Assembly: GCA_034231615.1 (NCBI GenBank)
Contig: CM067299.1
Location: 12,701,863-12,765,862, forward strand
Direction of reading: 5' to 3'
From: Meghimatium bilineatum
Taxonomy: Eukaryota; Mollusca; Gastropoda; Stylommatophora; Philomycidae
Length of the DNA stretch: 64,000 bases
Positions 39,401 to 54,400 of this stretch are shown in pieces. The number at the start of each line of letters is the position of its first letter. The stretch's first letter is position 1. Under the pieces are notes generated by a model. It saw nothing but the letters and a program-made list of their open reading frames with translations. It was not told the origin of the DNA and ran no database searches. The translations under genes and the position numbers were made by a program.

Positions 39401-42400
39401 AATTGTTGGAGGACTCTATGTGTTGATGCATTGAATGCAGTATCCCTACAACCCTGAAGAGTTATGAATTTTATGATGATGATATGGTAATGAAGTTATC
39501 TGACTAATATGGTGATGAAGTTATCTGACTAATGTGGTGATTTGAAGATGAAGTTGCCTGATTACTATTATGATGAAATTACCTGACTAATGTCATCAGA
39601 TTCTTGTGAAGAAAGGTTCAGAGTGTTTAGACTTTCACACAGTGACTTATCCAAACATGTAGTGGATGTCCGTCTGCTGTTATGCCTCTCCTTTCGAGCT
39701 GGAGCTTTCTTCTTCCACTTGCTCTTGATTAAAGCTCTATTACTCTTGCTGGGGGATAGTGACCAATATGGTCCAAGATCCAAGGTGATCACACTCGACC
39801 CAGTTTTAAGATTGATGGCACTTGCACTTTTCTCTTCAGGATGATAGCCTTGAAGAAAATATAATGACCCAATTTAAGCTATGAATCAGTTTTCCTGTCT
39901 TCATACACATTTCACATACCAAAACTCATTTAAAAAATAATTTCTTACCCTGATATTGATAAGCTAATTTCAAAATTCATTTCTTAACCTTTGCCACACC
40001 AATGGCTACAAATGTCAGCAATTGTTTTTCAGTTGTTTAGGACCATTGGTGACATTTGTAGCTTATTGGTAAAGTCATCATTCATCGACGTGTAACAACA
40101 TGATTGCTAATGTCATGTGACCAGAATAAGCAAATAATAGTTAGCAGTAGTATTGTACTTCTGATGCTGGTCGGTTTAGTCTGTGAAAATAAGAGAAAGA
40201 CAGAAAAAAAAATTGTTAATATCAAGAGACATCTGTCCAGATCTGAACCAATCAGTGGCTTATAATGGCCGTCAATATGTATAACTGACGTAAATCATTA
40301 TGGATTGTGATTCTGACTATAAGGAATTCTTGGAAATTATGTCTGTTTTCAAATTATCAAATTAGATATGGTAACACATCATATGTAACAAGTTTAGACA
40401 AATATATTGAAGGGTTTGCTGAAATATTTTATTTATTTCTCCATAATATTATGTTAGTTTTGTTATGAAACAACATATATACTATAGACTTAGGTGTTTA
40501 AAAATATGTCATTAGGGTTGCCCCATCGGAAAATAAAGGTAGTAATTTGTATTTTTTAACAACGTTTTTTTAAATTTTTGTTTAAATCTTACCCATTTTT
40601 TCATCCTTACAACTTTCTCACACCTCTTGCATCAGACATACACAAACAAAACTTACACACAAATTTGCAGAATGCAAATCTTTATTTACATGTGCACAAA
40701 TTATATGAATATCACTAATAGTAAAAAAGTTATTGTCTTTTCAAAAACTCATGGTTGGTTGTTTTTGTTTGTTTTTTGTGAAAAAAACCTCTTCAATATT
40801 TCCTCACACCTCTTATATCACACTTACAAAACAAAATATTACCCACATATATTCAGTAATTTTGTATTTACATGTAGAAAAATTATTTGAAAATCTATAA
40901 AAACATAAAAGTTATTGTGTTTTTCAAGCACCTACCAAAGATTGTGTAATTTTAATCCAGCTTGTTAAAGGTTAAACTGAAGTTGAAAGGGTAACCATGA
41001 CCAAGAAAACAAGAATATCATAAAGTATTTCATTCTGGAATCAAATATTCATTTCTTTTTAGAATCTGCAAATATTTACTCCTTCTTCTGCGTCGTAGAT
41101 TATTTTGGTAGTAGATAAATGCTACAGAAGAATTCTACGAATTTCCTATAGGGAACATAAGACCAATGTGTACGTAAGAAATAAAGTAGAGATGTGTGCA
41201 GGTGTCCAGGAGCCATTGCTTTCAATAGTGAAACGACAAAAACTAGCATGGTTCGGACATGTATGCAGGCACGATTCCTTGTCAAAAACAATACTGCAGG
41301 GAACTGTCGAGGGTGGAAGAAGCAGAGGAGTCCAAATAAAGACATGGACAGACAACATCAAGGAATGGACAGGGCTAGATATTTCCACACTCATCCGCAT
41401 CGCTGACGATAGAATTCGCTGGAGGACTCTGTGTGCTGAAGCATCCAATGTGGTACCCCTACGACCCTGAAGGGTTATGGGTTTATTGATTGATTGATAT
41501 TAGTGTAGGTTCTGTTTGTATATGTGTGATACAAGAAGTGTGAGACAGTGGAAATTTTTTTCACAAACACAAACATAAAAGACTTACCTACTCATTGTGG
41601 AGCTCTGGGGTTCAATTCACTTTGAAATTTACAAGGGAATGATATCTAGCAAAATAGGGGAAGGGATACAGAGCTACCTTACATGCTGGGCACACATAAT
41701 GGGTCTGATGGAGATTGTTTTCCCCAACTGGAACTGACCATGCAGTCGAGTTTGGAAAGTTTGTCACTGGCCAACCATTTAGGATTTATAGCCATAAAGT
41801 GCCCACCTGCCACAAGCCTATCTGGTAGATTAGTAGTTTTTCTGTCCTTGTGGGAAGTGAAAACCCTAGACTGTCACCCATCAAGAAGCCCATGGACAAT
41901 CTGCAAGCGAAGTTTTTTCATTTTGACACAGCCAGGATATTTGGCTATCCACAGGAATGATGTTCGTCTGTCGTGATCGACGATGACCAAAAACTCAACC
42001 ATAATAATAATAACAATAAATAATAAAATAATAAAGTTAATAGTGCGTTTTTAAATGACTAGTCCAATGCGCACACAAAATGTTCTTTTACAGAATTGAC
42101 AACAATAGAAGGTGTCTGTTGAGGTTGAGATGTTTTTTCTTTTCTGCGTGTCCTCTTCTGTCTTGCAGTTTCTTGTCTGAATTCTTCCGCCGCTAGTGCT
42201 CCCGTTCTAATGCTGTAACGCCATGCTGTTCTATCCTGAGCGAGGCTCTCCCAAGCGCCTACGTCAATGTTAAGATGTTTCAAGGATGACTTGAGAGTGT
42301 CTTTGAAAGGCTTTTTCTGTCCACCAGCTTTTCGAAATCCTGCCTTGAGTTCTCCATAATATATTTGTTTTGGCAAACGCGAGTTCTCCATACGCACAAG

Positions 42401-45400
42401 ATGGCCTGCCCAGCGTGCCTGTGCCTTCATAAGTATTGTGTGGATGCTTATTGAGGTTGATTTTTCCAAGACCTCGTAGTCTGGTACTTTGTCCCACCAA
42501 TGGATGTTTAGTAATTTACGTAGGAAGGTAAGATGGAAATGATTTAACTTTCTTGCATGTCTAGCATACACTGTCCACGTTTCACAGGCGTATAGTAAGG
42601 TTGGTATAACAGCAGCATGATATACTTGTAGTTTGATGGTTGTTTTTATACGTCTTCTGTCCCATACATTGTTGCGTAATCTTCCAAATACAGCACTAGC
42701 TTTTGCCAGTCTATTGTTAATTTCCACATCAATGTTGACATCGCGAGAGAGAGAGTGCTTTCAAGGTAAGTAAAATTGTCGACTACCTGCAGTTTTTCCT
42801 GATTGACGATGATGGAAGTAGCAGTATGTTGGCTATTTGATGTTGCTTGGTGCATGGCTTCTGTTTTTTTGGTGTTAATAGTGAGACCAAAGTTGTTGCA
42901 GGCCTTTGAGAAGCGGTCTATGGTGCTCTGCATGTTTACGACAGAGTCAGCATACAATGCACAGTCGTCAGCATAAAGTAATTCTCTAACAGTACTAGAT
43001 TTAGTTTTCGTGTTTGCTTTTAGACGACGTAAATTGAAAAGACCACCATCCGTTCTGTAATTGATCATTATGCCTGCTGTTTCATTACTATGGTGTATTT
43101 CCGTTAACATGGCCGTAAATAACAGGCTGAAAAGAGTAGGGGCCAGCACACATCCCTGCTTTACACCATTTGTGACAGGGAATGCAGGAGATACTCCTCC
43201 GTCGCAGATAACACTAGCCATCATACTGTCATGAAATTGTCATATCACAGTGACAAACTTTGGGGGGCATCCGAACTTTGTAAGCACCTTCCACAGTCCT
43301 TCTCTGTTAACGGTATCGAATGCTTTAGTTAAGTCCACAAATGTTCCAATGAGTCCACAGGAATAGAGAAGTCAAGAGCAAGCTTTCAACAGATAAAAAA
43401 CAATTTTCTTCCACCACTTGTAAGTCCTGTGGGCTTACATATCAACATGATCTACACCTACATGGTTTATCCATGACACACACATGACCAGCATGATGTT
43501 TGGATCTGACCTGCTTAGTGAAGGTCTGTGACACAGTTGCCATCAAATTAACAGGCCTCTTGTCAAACCATGATATGTAGAGAATGTTGCCATCTTTATA
43601 AGCAATAGGAGGGTTACCAGCCGTCGGCTTGCAGGCCTGGTTGCATCTGGAACACCTCTGCCATTCACAATTAGTGTGCCACATGTACCCTGTCTGGTTA
43701 TTTGAAAGCTCCTTGAAAAGGTCAGGAGAGCAAAAGAAGCTGTCTATGTAAACAACATGACTCTTACCATACAAGCAAGCAACCAAGGATGTCAGAACTC
43801 CCTGATAGGGTCAATTTTGTCCTCCTTCCCAAGGTACAGCTTCCAATTCCAGAGATAACCAATTTTGAGTCAGCCAGTGCCCAAGCCATCATACCCCACT
43901 TTGAAAACTTTCATGGGCATGTACTTCATAAGACTAGTCCTACCCTTGAAAGCTATTATGACTTCATCTAAGTTCTCTGAGGGAGGATATTGCTGTTTAA
44001 AATGAAGAAAAAGAGCATCAACAAATGATGCTATCTTGAACACCTTGCTGTAGCCAGATTCCCCTTGTCGCACTACAGTCCATGAGGTGCAGTAATGCAA
44101 GATTAGCTGAAGATCTGTTCGTACTCATGACATTCCTAGACCCTGACATCTCTATGAGACCATCATTTGATAAATACAATATATAAGATTAAGATTTGGT
44201 CAGTCCATCAAGAACAGCAATTAAACAATCTCATTGGCTTCCTTTAACAGCTTCACATGAGATTTGATACCAGCGTGCTGTCCTTTAAAGTCACTAAACT
44301 GCCTAGCAAAACGGTTTGTTTCAGTTACCAACATATTCAAAATATCAACTTTCATAAACAAATGAAACATGTCTGCCTCACTAATTTTACCAGTTAGGCC
44401 TAGAGGTCCGATAACTTCAGAAAAGTTTCAAAGCCAGATATGGCTATAATCTGAATTTATAACCTGTTCTAAGCTGTGATTGCTAAAAACAGCAACGTCT
44501 TCCTCAGACATCTCAGACGACATGTTTAACAAAGATCTAGTATCTCCATCACTATTCATATTGGCTAATGAAGCATGATCTACATCTGTAAATCACAAGA
44601 ATTCCTCATCATTGGAATTAGAATCTATAACAATTTCATGAAAAATATCATACTTTTCAATAGATTTATTTCGAAACTAGACGAGTACAAATTAACGTGT
44701 CGCTCTGATTTACAACTATCTTGGAAAAGAACTGACCAGGAAGGATGTCATCCTAGATTACAGAGCACTAATTCTTGGTCACGTCAGCCTAAAAATCTTG
44801 TAATTCCTTGTTGATAAATAGGTAAATAGCAATGGTGACAGAAGTCGCCAACTGGTGTATGCGGAGAGATGTCTGATTAAAATTCGCCGACAGAGTGCTA
44901 AAGGTTAACTAGATTGTACACATATTCATCTGCCCAAAGTGCTATGACATCAACAATGAAACAAATAACTGTTACCAACCATACTTCACAAGGAAAGGTA
45001 TATACAAAGCTAATGAGAAGATAATGCTCGATGGAAGGTGGAAAGAGGGAAACAAATGTGAGACATTGCTTCTTCTTCTGTATTTGTTTTTAAAACCATG
45101 TTGGATAATAAAATGTAGTCCAGAGAATTTCATGTACTGCATCATGGTTTACAGATTGCTTGCAATATATCTATCTACCTTGCAGCTCAAAACATTCAAC
45201 TTCAGCAACGTATTTGTGTATGATTTTGACATGCTGACAGGTGGCAGTGATAATATTCTAAAAACACGCTGGTAAATAGTTTACTGAATGGCATGAGACA
45301 GAAAGTGTTGTTAACCCATTACACTGAAAGGGGGAGGGTTCATTTTTGGCTAAGGGGCCTACCTCTTTTGTGGGAAATGAAATAAAATAAATGACATGTT

Positions 45401-48400
45401 TTTCAGTGATTATTTCCCTTAGTTATAATTACCCATCAGTTGGTCAAGGTGAAGATATTTATTTAGGAGGGTTGTTTGGGTGTGGGTTCTCAGTATATGG
45501 CACACACATCTCTGCATCCGGCAGCAGTTCTCGTTACTGTAACAAACATATTACATGTTTACTGATTGCTGGTAAGCTAATCAAAATTAGGACTACATTA
45601 GCCATTTTGTATCAGCCAGCTGTCAGTAATGTCACAGAATTACACACAATTTTTTATTGGTGCAGATTTTATCAAAAGTTGGAAGGCTAACCAAACATGA
45701 ACCAGAAAGGATTTTATATCCATTACAGTCAATCTTCTTCTTCTTCCTCTGCATTAAATCTCTGAAAACCAACATGGAAGTTTGTGTGTTTTCTGCCAGG
45801 TAGTGTAAAATATGTTGTGCTACTGGTTTCACAGCAGAATTGTTAATTTTTTCACTTTCCAACCCAAAAGTCAAACTTAAATTTGGAGATTTCTTCCATT
45901 AGTGACTTTCTGACCCAACGATGGTCCACTCCAGGCATCCCTATATGAATTCTGCCTCTCTCAGAAAGTGGTAAATGGTATATATGCTGATGGTTCCTAT
46001 AGCCTGTTGATTGTAATTGTATTATCTTCCTCGTTCAATCTTTTAATCGTCCTCCTCGACTATTTCCCAGAGTATTTGCAAAAAAATTCTTTCAATCTAT
46101 TAGTAACAGTCTCATTTGCTATGGTGTCCTCATCCAAAAAATGAAGTTCTATGTGAAATATATTTAATTAGAAATGAATGTTAACAATTTGTGATAAATA
46201 TAAATTAACTCTGTCTTTCCATAAGGGTCACCTGTGGGTAAAAGAAAAAGTGGAAGACTTAAAACAACCCTTAAAAACACCATTCTTAAAGAAGGAGAAT
46301 TAATAGGCTGTAAGACCATCCAGGAACTAAAGCTGCAGGCAGCGGACCGCATCATAGGAGAATCAAAACCTCTGCCCTATGTGTCGCTTGCAGCACGAAA
46401 CGAACAAACTAACTAACTAACTTTCCATAACAATTAAATTTCGATATAATAGAACAATACTCCAAAATATATATATGTTTCTTTGTTCGATATTTATCAC
46501 TCACCTCCTTCTGCAGAAGGCACAAGGACACTTAGACTTTTAGAATGCTGCTTGGGAAACGAACATGGACCAGTGCTAGAATCAATGACTGTTTTCTTCA
46601 AATTTCCTTCAGAGGAGACATATTTCATCTGAGAATGTTCCAAATCTAATATTGAATTCTTGTTACTCAGGTTGACTGACGCTGATCTATGAAGACTGTT
46701 GGGTGTCAACTGAGAAGATGCCATGGACTGAAACTAACACATAATTATGAGATATTTTAGAACAGTATTCACAAATACATAACACAACACATAATTATGA
46801 GATATTTTAGAACAGTATTCACAAATACATAATACATAACACAACACATAATTATGAGATATTTTAGAACAGTATTCACAAATACATAATACATAACACA
46901 ACACATAATTATGAGATATTTTAGAACAGTATTCACAAATACATAATACATAACACAACACATAATTATGAGATATTTTAGAACAGTATTCACAAATACA
47001 TACATAATACATAACACAGAGCATCAAGAGAGGAGATTACATCAACTGTAACTGGGTCAAAGGGCATGAGCCCATGGACCGCTGGATCAGCAACCAACCA
47101 ACCAACCATCAACAGTAACTAACACACAATTAACTTCTCAGACATTTTAGATTCATATTCCAAATCTATCTATCTATGTGATTTATCCTGTGCACAATGT
47201 TGTCCTCATGGCAATTATGTATGCTTCTCTGTTCTGTGCAAGCTGTCCAGTCCCTTAAAGTGTTATGTTTATAAAGTCTTCAACATCCTGTCTGTATCGT
47301 AATCTGTATTACTAATATGAACACACAATAAACATAATGCTGATTAATAGAATAATTCATGGCACCTTGTGCTGACTCATGGATAGGCCTACTCATATTT
47401 TGATATCAGATAATTTCAATGTATATTTTTCCAGAGACGAACAGAAATTATGACTTGATATACTGTTGATATACTGAAGCATGGAGACTTACAGGGGGAC
47501 AAGGAGAAAAATGAAATGGGGAGTCACAAACTTGCCCATAGGGGCCACAGAAAAGTAAATCTTTTTGAGAAATAAACAAGATGATTCAAAGATATAAAGT
47601 TTAAAAACCTTTCATGACTTGCAAGAGTTTTCTCTTCATTTGACCATGAAGATGACCTTTTTTCTTCATGTGTCAGGGAGGCCATGGAAGAAAAATTCTC
47701 TCAAAATGGGATCATGGGACAAAAAATGGTTGACAACTACTGCTCTAATACACTGGAAACAGAAAGAAATATATTACTGTTTCTAACATGTTGATTTCCA
47801 TTTAATCTCAGGAAAGTTGAATCAACAGAATTGTAATATATCAAGATCATTTTATTTTAGTCCTTCATTTCTGACAGATATTGTAAACATGCAAATGTCC
47901 AATGTGATAACCATGGCAATACACAATGTGTTATTTTTACAAAATATGCAATGCCTGCTATATATGAGTTAACATCAGTAATAGACCTATTCGTACCTGT
48001 TGCTCCAACAATTCTGGAAAGAATGTGTCATACATGCGCAAGTCTTCTAATAGTCTCGTCTCAGCAGGTTCTGGGCTGTCCCGTTGATCTTCATCTGGCT
48101 GTAGGAAAGTGGATAATCTATAATCTTAACACTCCGTTATGATGATCTTAGTTCTTCCAAACCAGAACAGGACACAACAGACTAAATAACCATTTAAATA
48201 GACTAAGACTGATTTCATCACCTCTTTATTCATTTGGGCAGGCATCACAGACTGCATGAGATATTCTGTGGGACTGCAATACACTAAACCAGTTGAGAGC
48301 AAAGCATTGGTCTATAAACACAGACATCCACAGAGAGCTGTATGGGAGTTTTGAGGAACTTTCAAATACAACAATATTTATCAAGAAAACTAGACTTGCT

Positions 48401-51400
48401 GTGTAAACATGGTAAACTGCAAATGAGAAGACAAACACTCTCCATTTAAGAAGAGTATTGTAACTCTGACATGTATACAGCTTAAAAATAGCATTATGTT
48501 TTGAGATTTACATCAAGACATCAAGATTGTGTAGCATTTTATTTGGAAAAACAATATGTGTAAAAATATTTGTGTATAAATAGGTAAGGTCAGAGTAAGC
48601 TGACTTATGAACAAGAGTAACAGCATATTCTCTATTCAGACAAATAAAATGTCACCAACAATCTATTATGATAAGTAAGAAGCGACCAATAATCTATTAA
48701 GATAAGTAGGATATCACCAATAATCTATTAAGATAAGTAGGATGTCACCAATAATCTATTAAGATAAGTAGGATGTCACCAATAATCTATTAAGATAAGT
48801 AGGATATCACCAATAATCTATTAAGATAAGTAGGATGTCACCAATAATCTATTAAGATAAGTAGGATGTCACCAATAATCTATTAAGATAAGTAGGATGT
48901 CACCAATAATCTAATAAGATAAGTAGGATGTCAACAATAATCTATTAAAATAAGTAGGATATCACCAATAATCTATTAAGATAAGTAGGATGTCACAAAT
49001 AATCTATTAAGATAAGTAGGATGTCACCATCTATTAAGATAAGTAGGATATCACCAATAATCTATTAAGATAAGTAGGATGTCACCAATAATCTAATAAG
49101 ATAAGTAGGATGTCACCAATAATCTATTAAGATAAGTAGGATGTCACCAATAATCTATTAAGATAAGTAGGATGTCACCAATAATCTATTAAGATAAGTA
49201 GGATGTCACCAATAATCTATTAAGATAAGTAGGATATCACAAATAATCTATTAAGATAAGTAGGATGTCACCAATAATCTATTAAGATAAATAGGATATC
49301 ACCAATAATCTATTAAGATAAGTAGGATGTCACCAATAATCTATTAAGATAAGTAGGATGTCACCAATAATCTATTAAGATAAGTAGGATGTCACCAATA
49401 ATCTATTAAGATAAGTAGGATGTCACCAATAATCTATTAAGATAAGTAGGATGTCACCAATAATCTATTAAGATAAGTAGGATGTCACCAATAATCTATT
49501 AAGATAAGTAGGATGTCACCAATAATCTACTAAGATAAGTAGGATGTCACCAATAATATATTAAGATAAGTAGGATGTCACCAATAATCTATTAAGATAA
49601 GTAGGATGTCACCAATAATCTATTAAAATAAGTAGGATGTCACCAATAATCTATTAAGATAAGTAGGATGTCACCAATAATCTATTAAGATAAGTAGGAT
49701 GTCACCAATAATCTATTAAGATAAGTAGGATGTCACCAATAATCTATTAAGATAAGTAGGATGTCACCAATAATCTATTAAGATAAGTAGGATGTCACCA
49801 ATAATCTATTAAGATAAGTAGGATATCACAAATAATCTATTAAGATAAGTAGGATGTCACCATCTATTAAGATAAGTAGGATATCACCAATAATCTATTA
49901 AGATAAGTAGGATGTCACCAATAATCTATTAAGATAAGTAGGATGTCACCAATAATCTATTAAGATAAGTAGGATGTCACCAATAATCTATTAAGATAAG
50001 TAGGATATCACAAATAATCTATTAAGATAAGTAGGATGTCACCAATAATCTATTAAGATAAATAGGATATCACCAATAATCTATTAAGATAAGTAGGATG
50101 TCACCAATAATCTATTAAGATAAGTAGGATGTCACCAATAATCTATTAAGATAAGTAGGATGTCACCAATAATCTATTAAGATAAGTAGGATGTCACCAA
50201 TAATCTATTAAGATAAGTAGGATGTCACCAATAATCTATTAAGATAAGTAGGATGTCACCAATAATCTATTAAGATAAGTAGGATGTCACCAATAATCTA
50301 CTAAGATAAGTAGGATGTCACCAATAATATATTAAGATAAGTAGGATGTCACCAATAATCTATTAAGATAAGTAGGATGTCACCAATAATCTATTAAAAT
50401 AAGTAGGATGTCACCAATAATCTATTAAGATAAGTAGGATGTCACCAATAATCTATTAAGATAAGTAGGATGTCACCAATAATCTATTAAGATAAGTGAG
50501 ATACTACTAACAATCTACTAAGATAAGTAAGATGCCACAGACAATATATTAATATAAGTAAGATACCACCTACAATTTATTAAGATAATTGAGATAGAGG
50601 CATATGTACACCCTCTTCCTTTTGGGACAGCTCAAAGATATCCTGAAAGACATTAATTTACAAAAAGAGAGCTACTCACTTGCATCAAAAGAATATTGCC
50701 AATATTTTTTTGAACACATCATGAGAGAAGGAAAGATGGAGGACATCATGACAACAAGCAAGTGGAAGATCAAGAAAGAATATGCTGGACAGTTTGTTAT
50801 TGTGGAATGGGAGAACATCTGTATAGGAAATTATTGCGGTCAAAGAAAACAGAAAATTGTGGATGGAGATGATAACCAACATGATATAGCAAGAATTATC
50901 ATGAACTATAAGAATAAATTATTGGCAGTAGATGAAACAGAAGACTGTGGACATACATGATAACGAATGCCACACGGCATGGACTATAAGAAGAAATGAT
51001 TGACAGCACATGAAACAGAAGACTGAGGACAATGATGATACCAATGCCACTTGACATGAACTATAAGAAAAAGTGATTGGCAGCACATGAAGTGGAAGAC
51101 TGGAAAGACATGATAACCAATGCCACATAGCATGAACTGTAAGAAGATGTTAGATTTATCACTCACTGACAAGCCCATATGTATACGTACACATAATCTA
51201 TAATTAGCTTCTTCTCACACACATACAAACATACAAGTCATTTCTTCGAGACAGTTTCAACAATTGATTTGAATCAAATCAGATCATACCTGCCCATCAA
51301 GGCCAGCACCGTGTAGTGGTGATGGGGCTTAGTTCAGCATCACGGGCTGGAAACTAAGACTGGTCGGGCAGTCCCACTCGAGCAGGACCATAGTCCTGCC

Positions 51401-54400
51401 AAAGTAAACAGAGTGCTGAAGACGGAGACAACCAGCCAAAAGGCGCACAGATAATCAGGATGCCACACACAAAACACAATGGAAACATGTCTGCATCTAT
51501 AAACAGTAATGGTGCCTGCCCTGTGGCGGACGTTCAGGCAGGGACGGTGTCGGACCCTACACCTCGAAAGGGCCCAACCTCAGTTACTGGAAGTCCTTCT
51601 CAATTGCCCCGAGGAGCCAGGAGGCAAGGGAATAGAGCTACTGGCCAAACGACATATTGGCCAGAGGAATCAAAACTCTATGGGACACTGTATGAACTAC
51701 AAAAGACAGTGAGTTTTATTCTGGAGACAGAATTACAGATATAGACATGTTTCAAGTGAACGAAAGAAGAAGAAGAAGAAGAAGATCATACCTCCTCTGG
51801 ATCAATATGAAACCTCTCATCATCACTGTCAAGGTCATCATCATCATCCAAAGAAGTGTGTTCACTCTCTACTTCTGCTGTACTTGTATGTGCATCGTCT
51901 GTTGGAACTGCAATAAATTACTTCCATACTTAATGATCTATCAAAGAATGGATAAACTTTTGTGAAGTTATGCCACTTTCAGTCATCATTCAGGTGCCTT
52001 ATTGATCTGTCAAAGAATGGATAAACTTTTGTGAAGTTATGCCACTTTCAGTCATCATTCAGGTGCCTTATTGATCTGTCAAAGAATGGATAAACTTTTG
52101 TGAAGTTATGCTACTTTCAGTCATCATTCAGGTGCCTTATTGATCTATCAAAGAATGGATAAACTTGTGTGAAGTTATGCTACTTTCAGTCATTATTCAG
52201 GTGCCTTATTGATCTGTCAAAGAATGGATAAACTTGTGTGAAGTTATGCCACTTTCAGTCATCATTCAGGTGCCTTATTGATCTATCAAAGAATGGATAA
52301 ACTTGTGTGAAGTTATGCTACTTTCAGTCATTATTCAGGTGCCTTATTGATCTGTCAAAGAATGGATAAACTTGTGTGAAGTTATGCTACTTTCAGTCAT
52401 CATTCAGGTGCCTTATTGATCTGTCAAAGAATGGATAAACTTGTGTGAAGTTATGCCACTTTCAGTCATCATTCAGGTGCCTTATTGATCTATCAAAGAA
52501 TGGATAAACTTGTGTGAAGTTATGCCACTTTCAGTCATCATTCAGGTGCCTTATTCTTTTCAGAACATTGTCTTCTTTATGAATGTTCTTAACTTCTCCC
52601 AATACTGGGTGAGTTAACGGCACAGAGCATGTTTATGCAATATCTATCTATCTATTGTCATTTCCAATTGTGTTGATAAGCATAGCAGGGAGTTGAAGTT
52701 GTTATCAGTATTTGGCCATTTGAGTTGCATTGGCTATGGTCCGCCAGTGTCTCTTTAAGGCTTCTCTTATTGTATTCACCCAATATCTGATGTCTCTTAT
52801 CCATTGTCATCTTGGGGGCCCTGATCCATTACTAGAAACCTTACTTACCATTATTAAGTATGGTTATTAATTTTTTTTCATGCTGTATGTCTCTCTATAC
52901 AGTCAAAAAAAACCTTAGCTTTCTTGTTTGTTTGTTTGTTTCAATTTCCAGAAATTACAAGTGATTTATCTTCTTGCTTCCTACTTGAATTTACTTGTAT
53001 AATGCTATAATCAGGTGCAATTTAGTTTTACAGCAAATGTTGTCTTGCCAAAGATTTTTCATTTAGCTAATTTTTAAGTTACTATTGCAATTCATCTCTT
53101 GAATTCTGCTGCACAATTCCCTGAACTGTTTACTTTCAGCTATGAACTAACATCACTTGTTGCAATTATCACTTGAAATATATGCATTTAAAAAATCTAT
53201 CCTGCTATTGTCCATTGAAATTTGAGCCTTGCAGCAATATAGCATTGCTCTCAGTGAGATCTTTGTGGCATATTTGAATTTTTTTTTTTCAAATTGAAGA
53301 TGGCAATTATACATATATATTCTTAGCCCACATTTACAGACTACCAGTTTGCTGGATCTGTCGCAGTGGTGTTCTACCTCAATTTTATAATCATTTATAT
53401 CACCTTTTTGACTGCAGCTCCTTGCTCTGAAAAATGGGGCAAAATGCTGCATTTACCCAAATGTATAAACTCTCATTTTATTGTCTATGTGTAAGACACA
53501 TTTTCAATTAACTCAGTAATGTAAGTTTGATAGATAAGCTATAAACTGAATACAGTTTGTTGTCCTGTAGTTACGTCTAGGTGTCAGCATACACTAATTG
53601 CGCTTTTTTGCCCCCACCAACTGTATGCTTAACCTTTAACTGGTCACTCGTTGCTATGCAACTCTTTGAATAAGGAAATCAAAACTGTTATTAATCCGGG
53701 TAAGAACAGAATTGAAAGTTGAAAATATTTAACTTCCTTTCCAGCTTGTGTTTAGGTTGTGGTAGTTTTAGAATACTGCATGCAATCCTGAAAATGACTG
53801 CCATTATTAAGGAATATTTTTATTCCGGCAAGGAAGTATTTCTTGGTTTTACAGATGTGTATATTATTTCTCTAGATAGCTGATGATTATGACAGGACAG
53901 CAGTTCTTTGTCAAGTATGTGTGTAAAAACAAGTATTGTGAATGTAGTTTCAAAAGAATCAAAAATTGCTCCTTCAGGTTACAATCATCTCTGACTTTGC
54001 AACATTTCTAAAGTTGTAGGATCATTACCCCTAGCTGATAATGTCAGATCGACATGCTTCATTTCTTTCATGGACAATATTATGAACATGTTAGGTTGGT
54101 TTTGAAATAACATCAGAAATAGAATAGACCCAGACAGTTAGCGGCATTCCAGCATTGAATATATCAAAGTTGTAGGATCATTAAGCCTAACTGAAAATGT
54201 TAGTGAGATTGATTTGTTTCATTTGTTTTCCCAGACAATATTATGAACGCGTTAGTTTGGTTATGAAATAACATCAGAAATTAAATAGAACAATGAATTT
54301 AACTGTATTATATCCAAAATTGAATATTTCGAACAAGAATAGGTGAGTCATGTATGATATATCATGTGTTTTTATTTGAATTTTTCATTTTCACCCTATT

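Noticed and set aside
45632-45874. 80-codon minus-strand frame between exons 5 and 6
   Set aside because: No splice sites in the right phase and no recognisable motif; it may be an old transposon piece.
53153-53452. 99-codon minus-strand open frame in intron 2
   Set aside because: No splice-phase support and no recognisable domain; likely chance in repeat-derived DNA.
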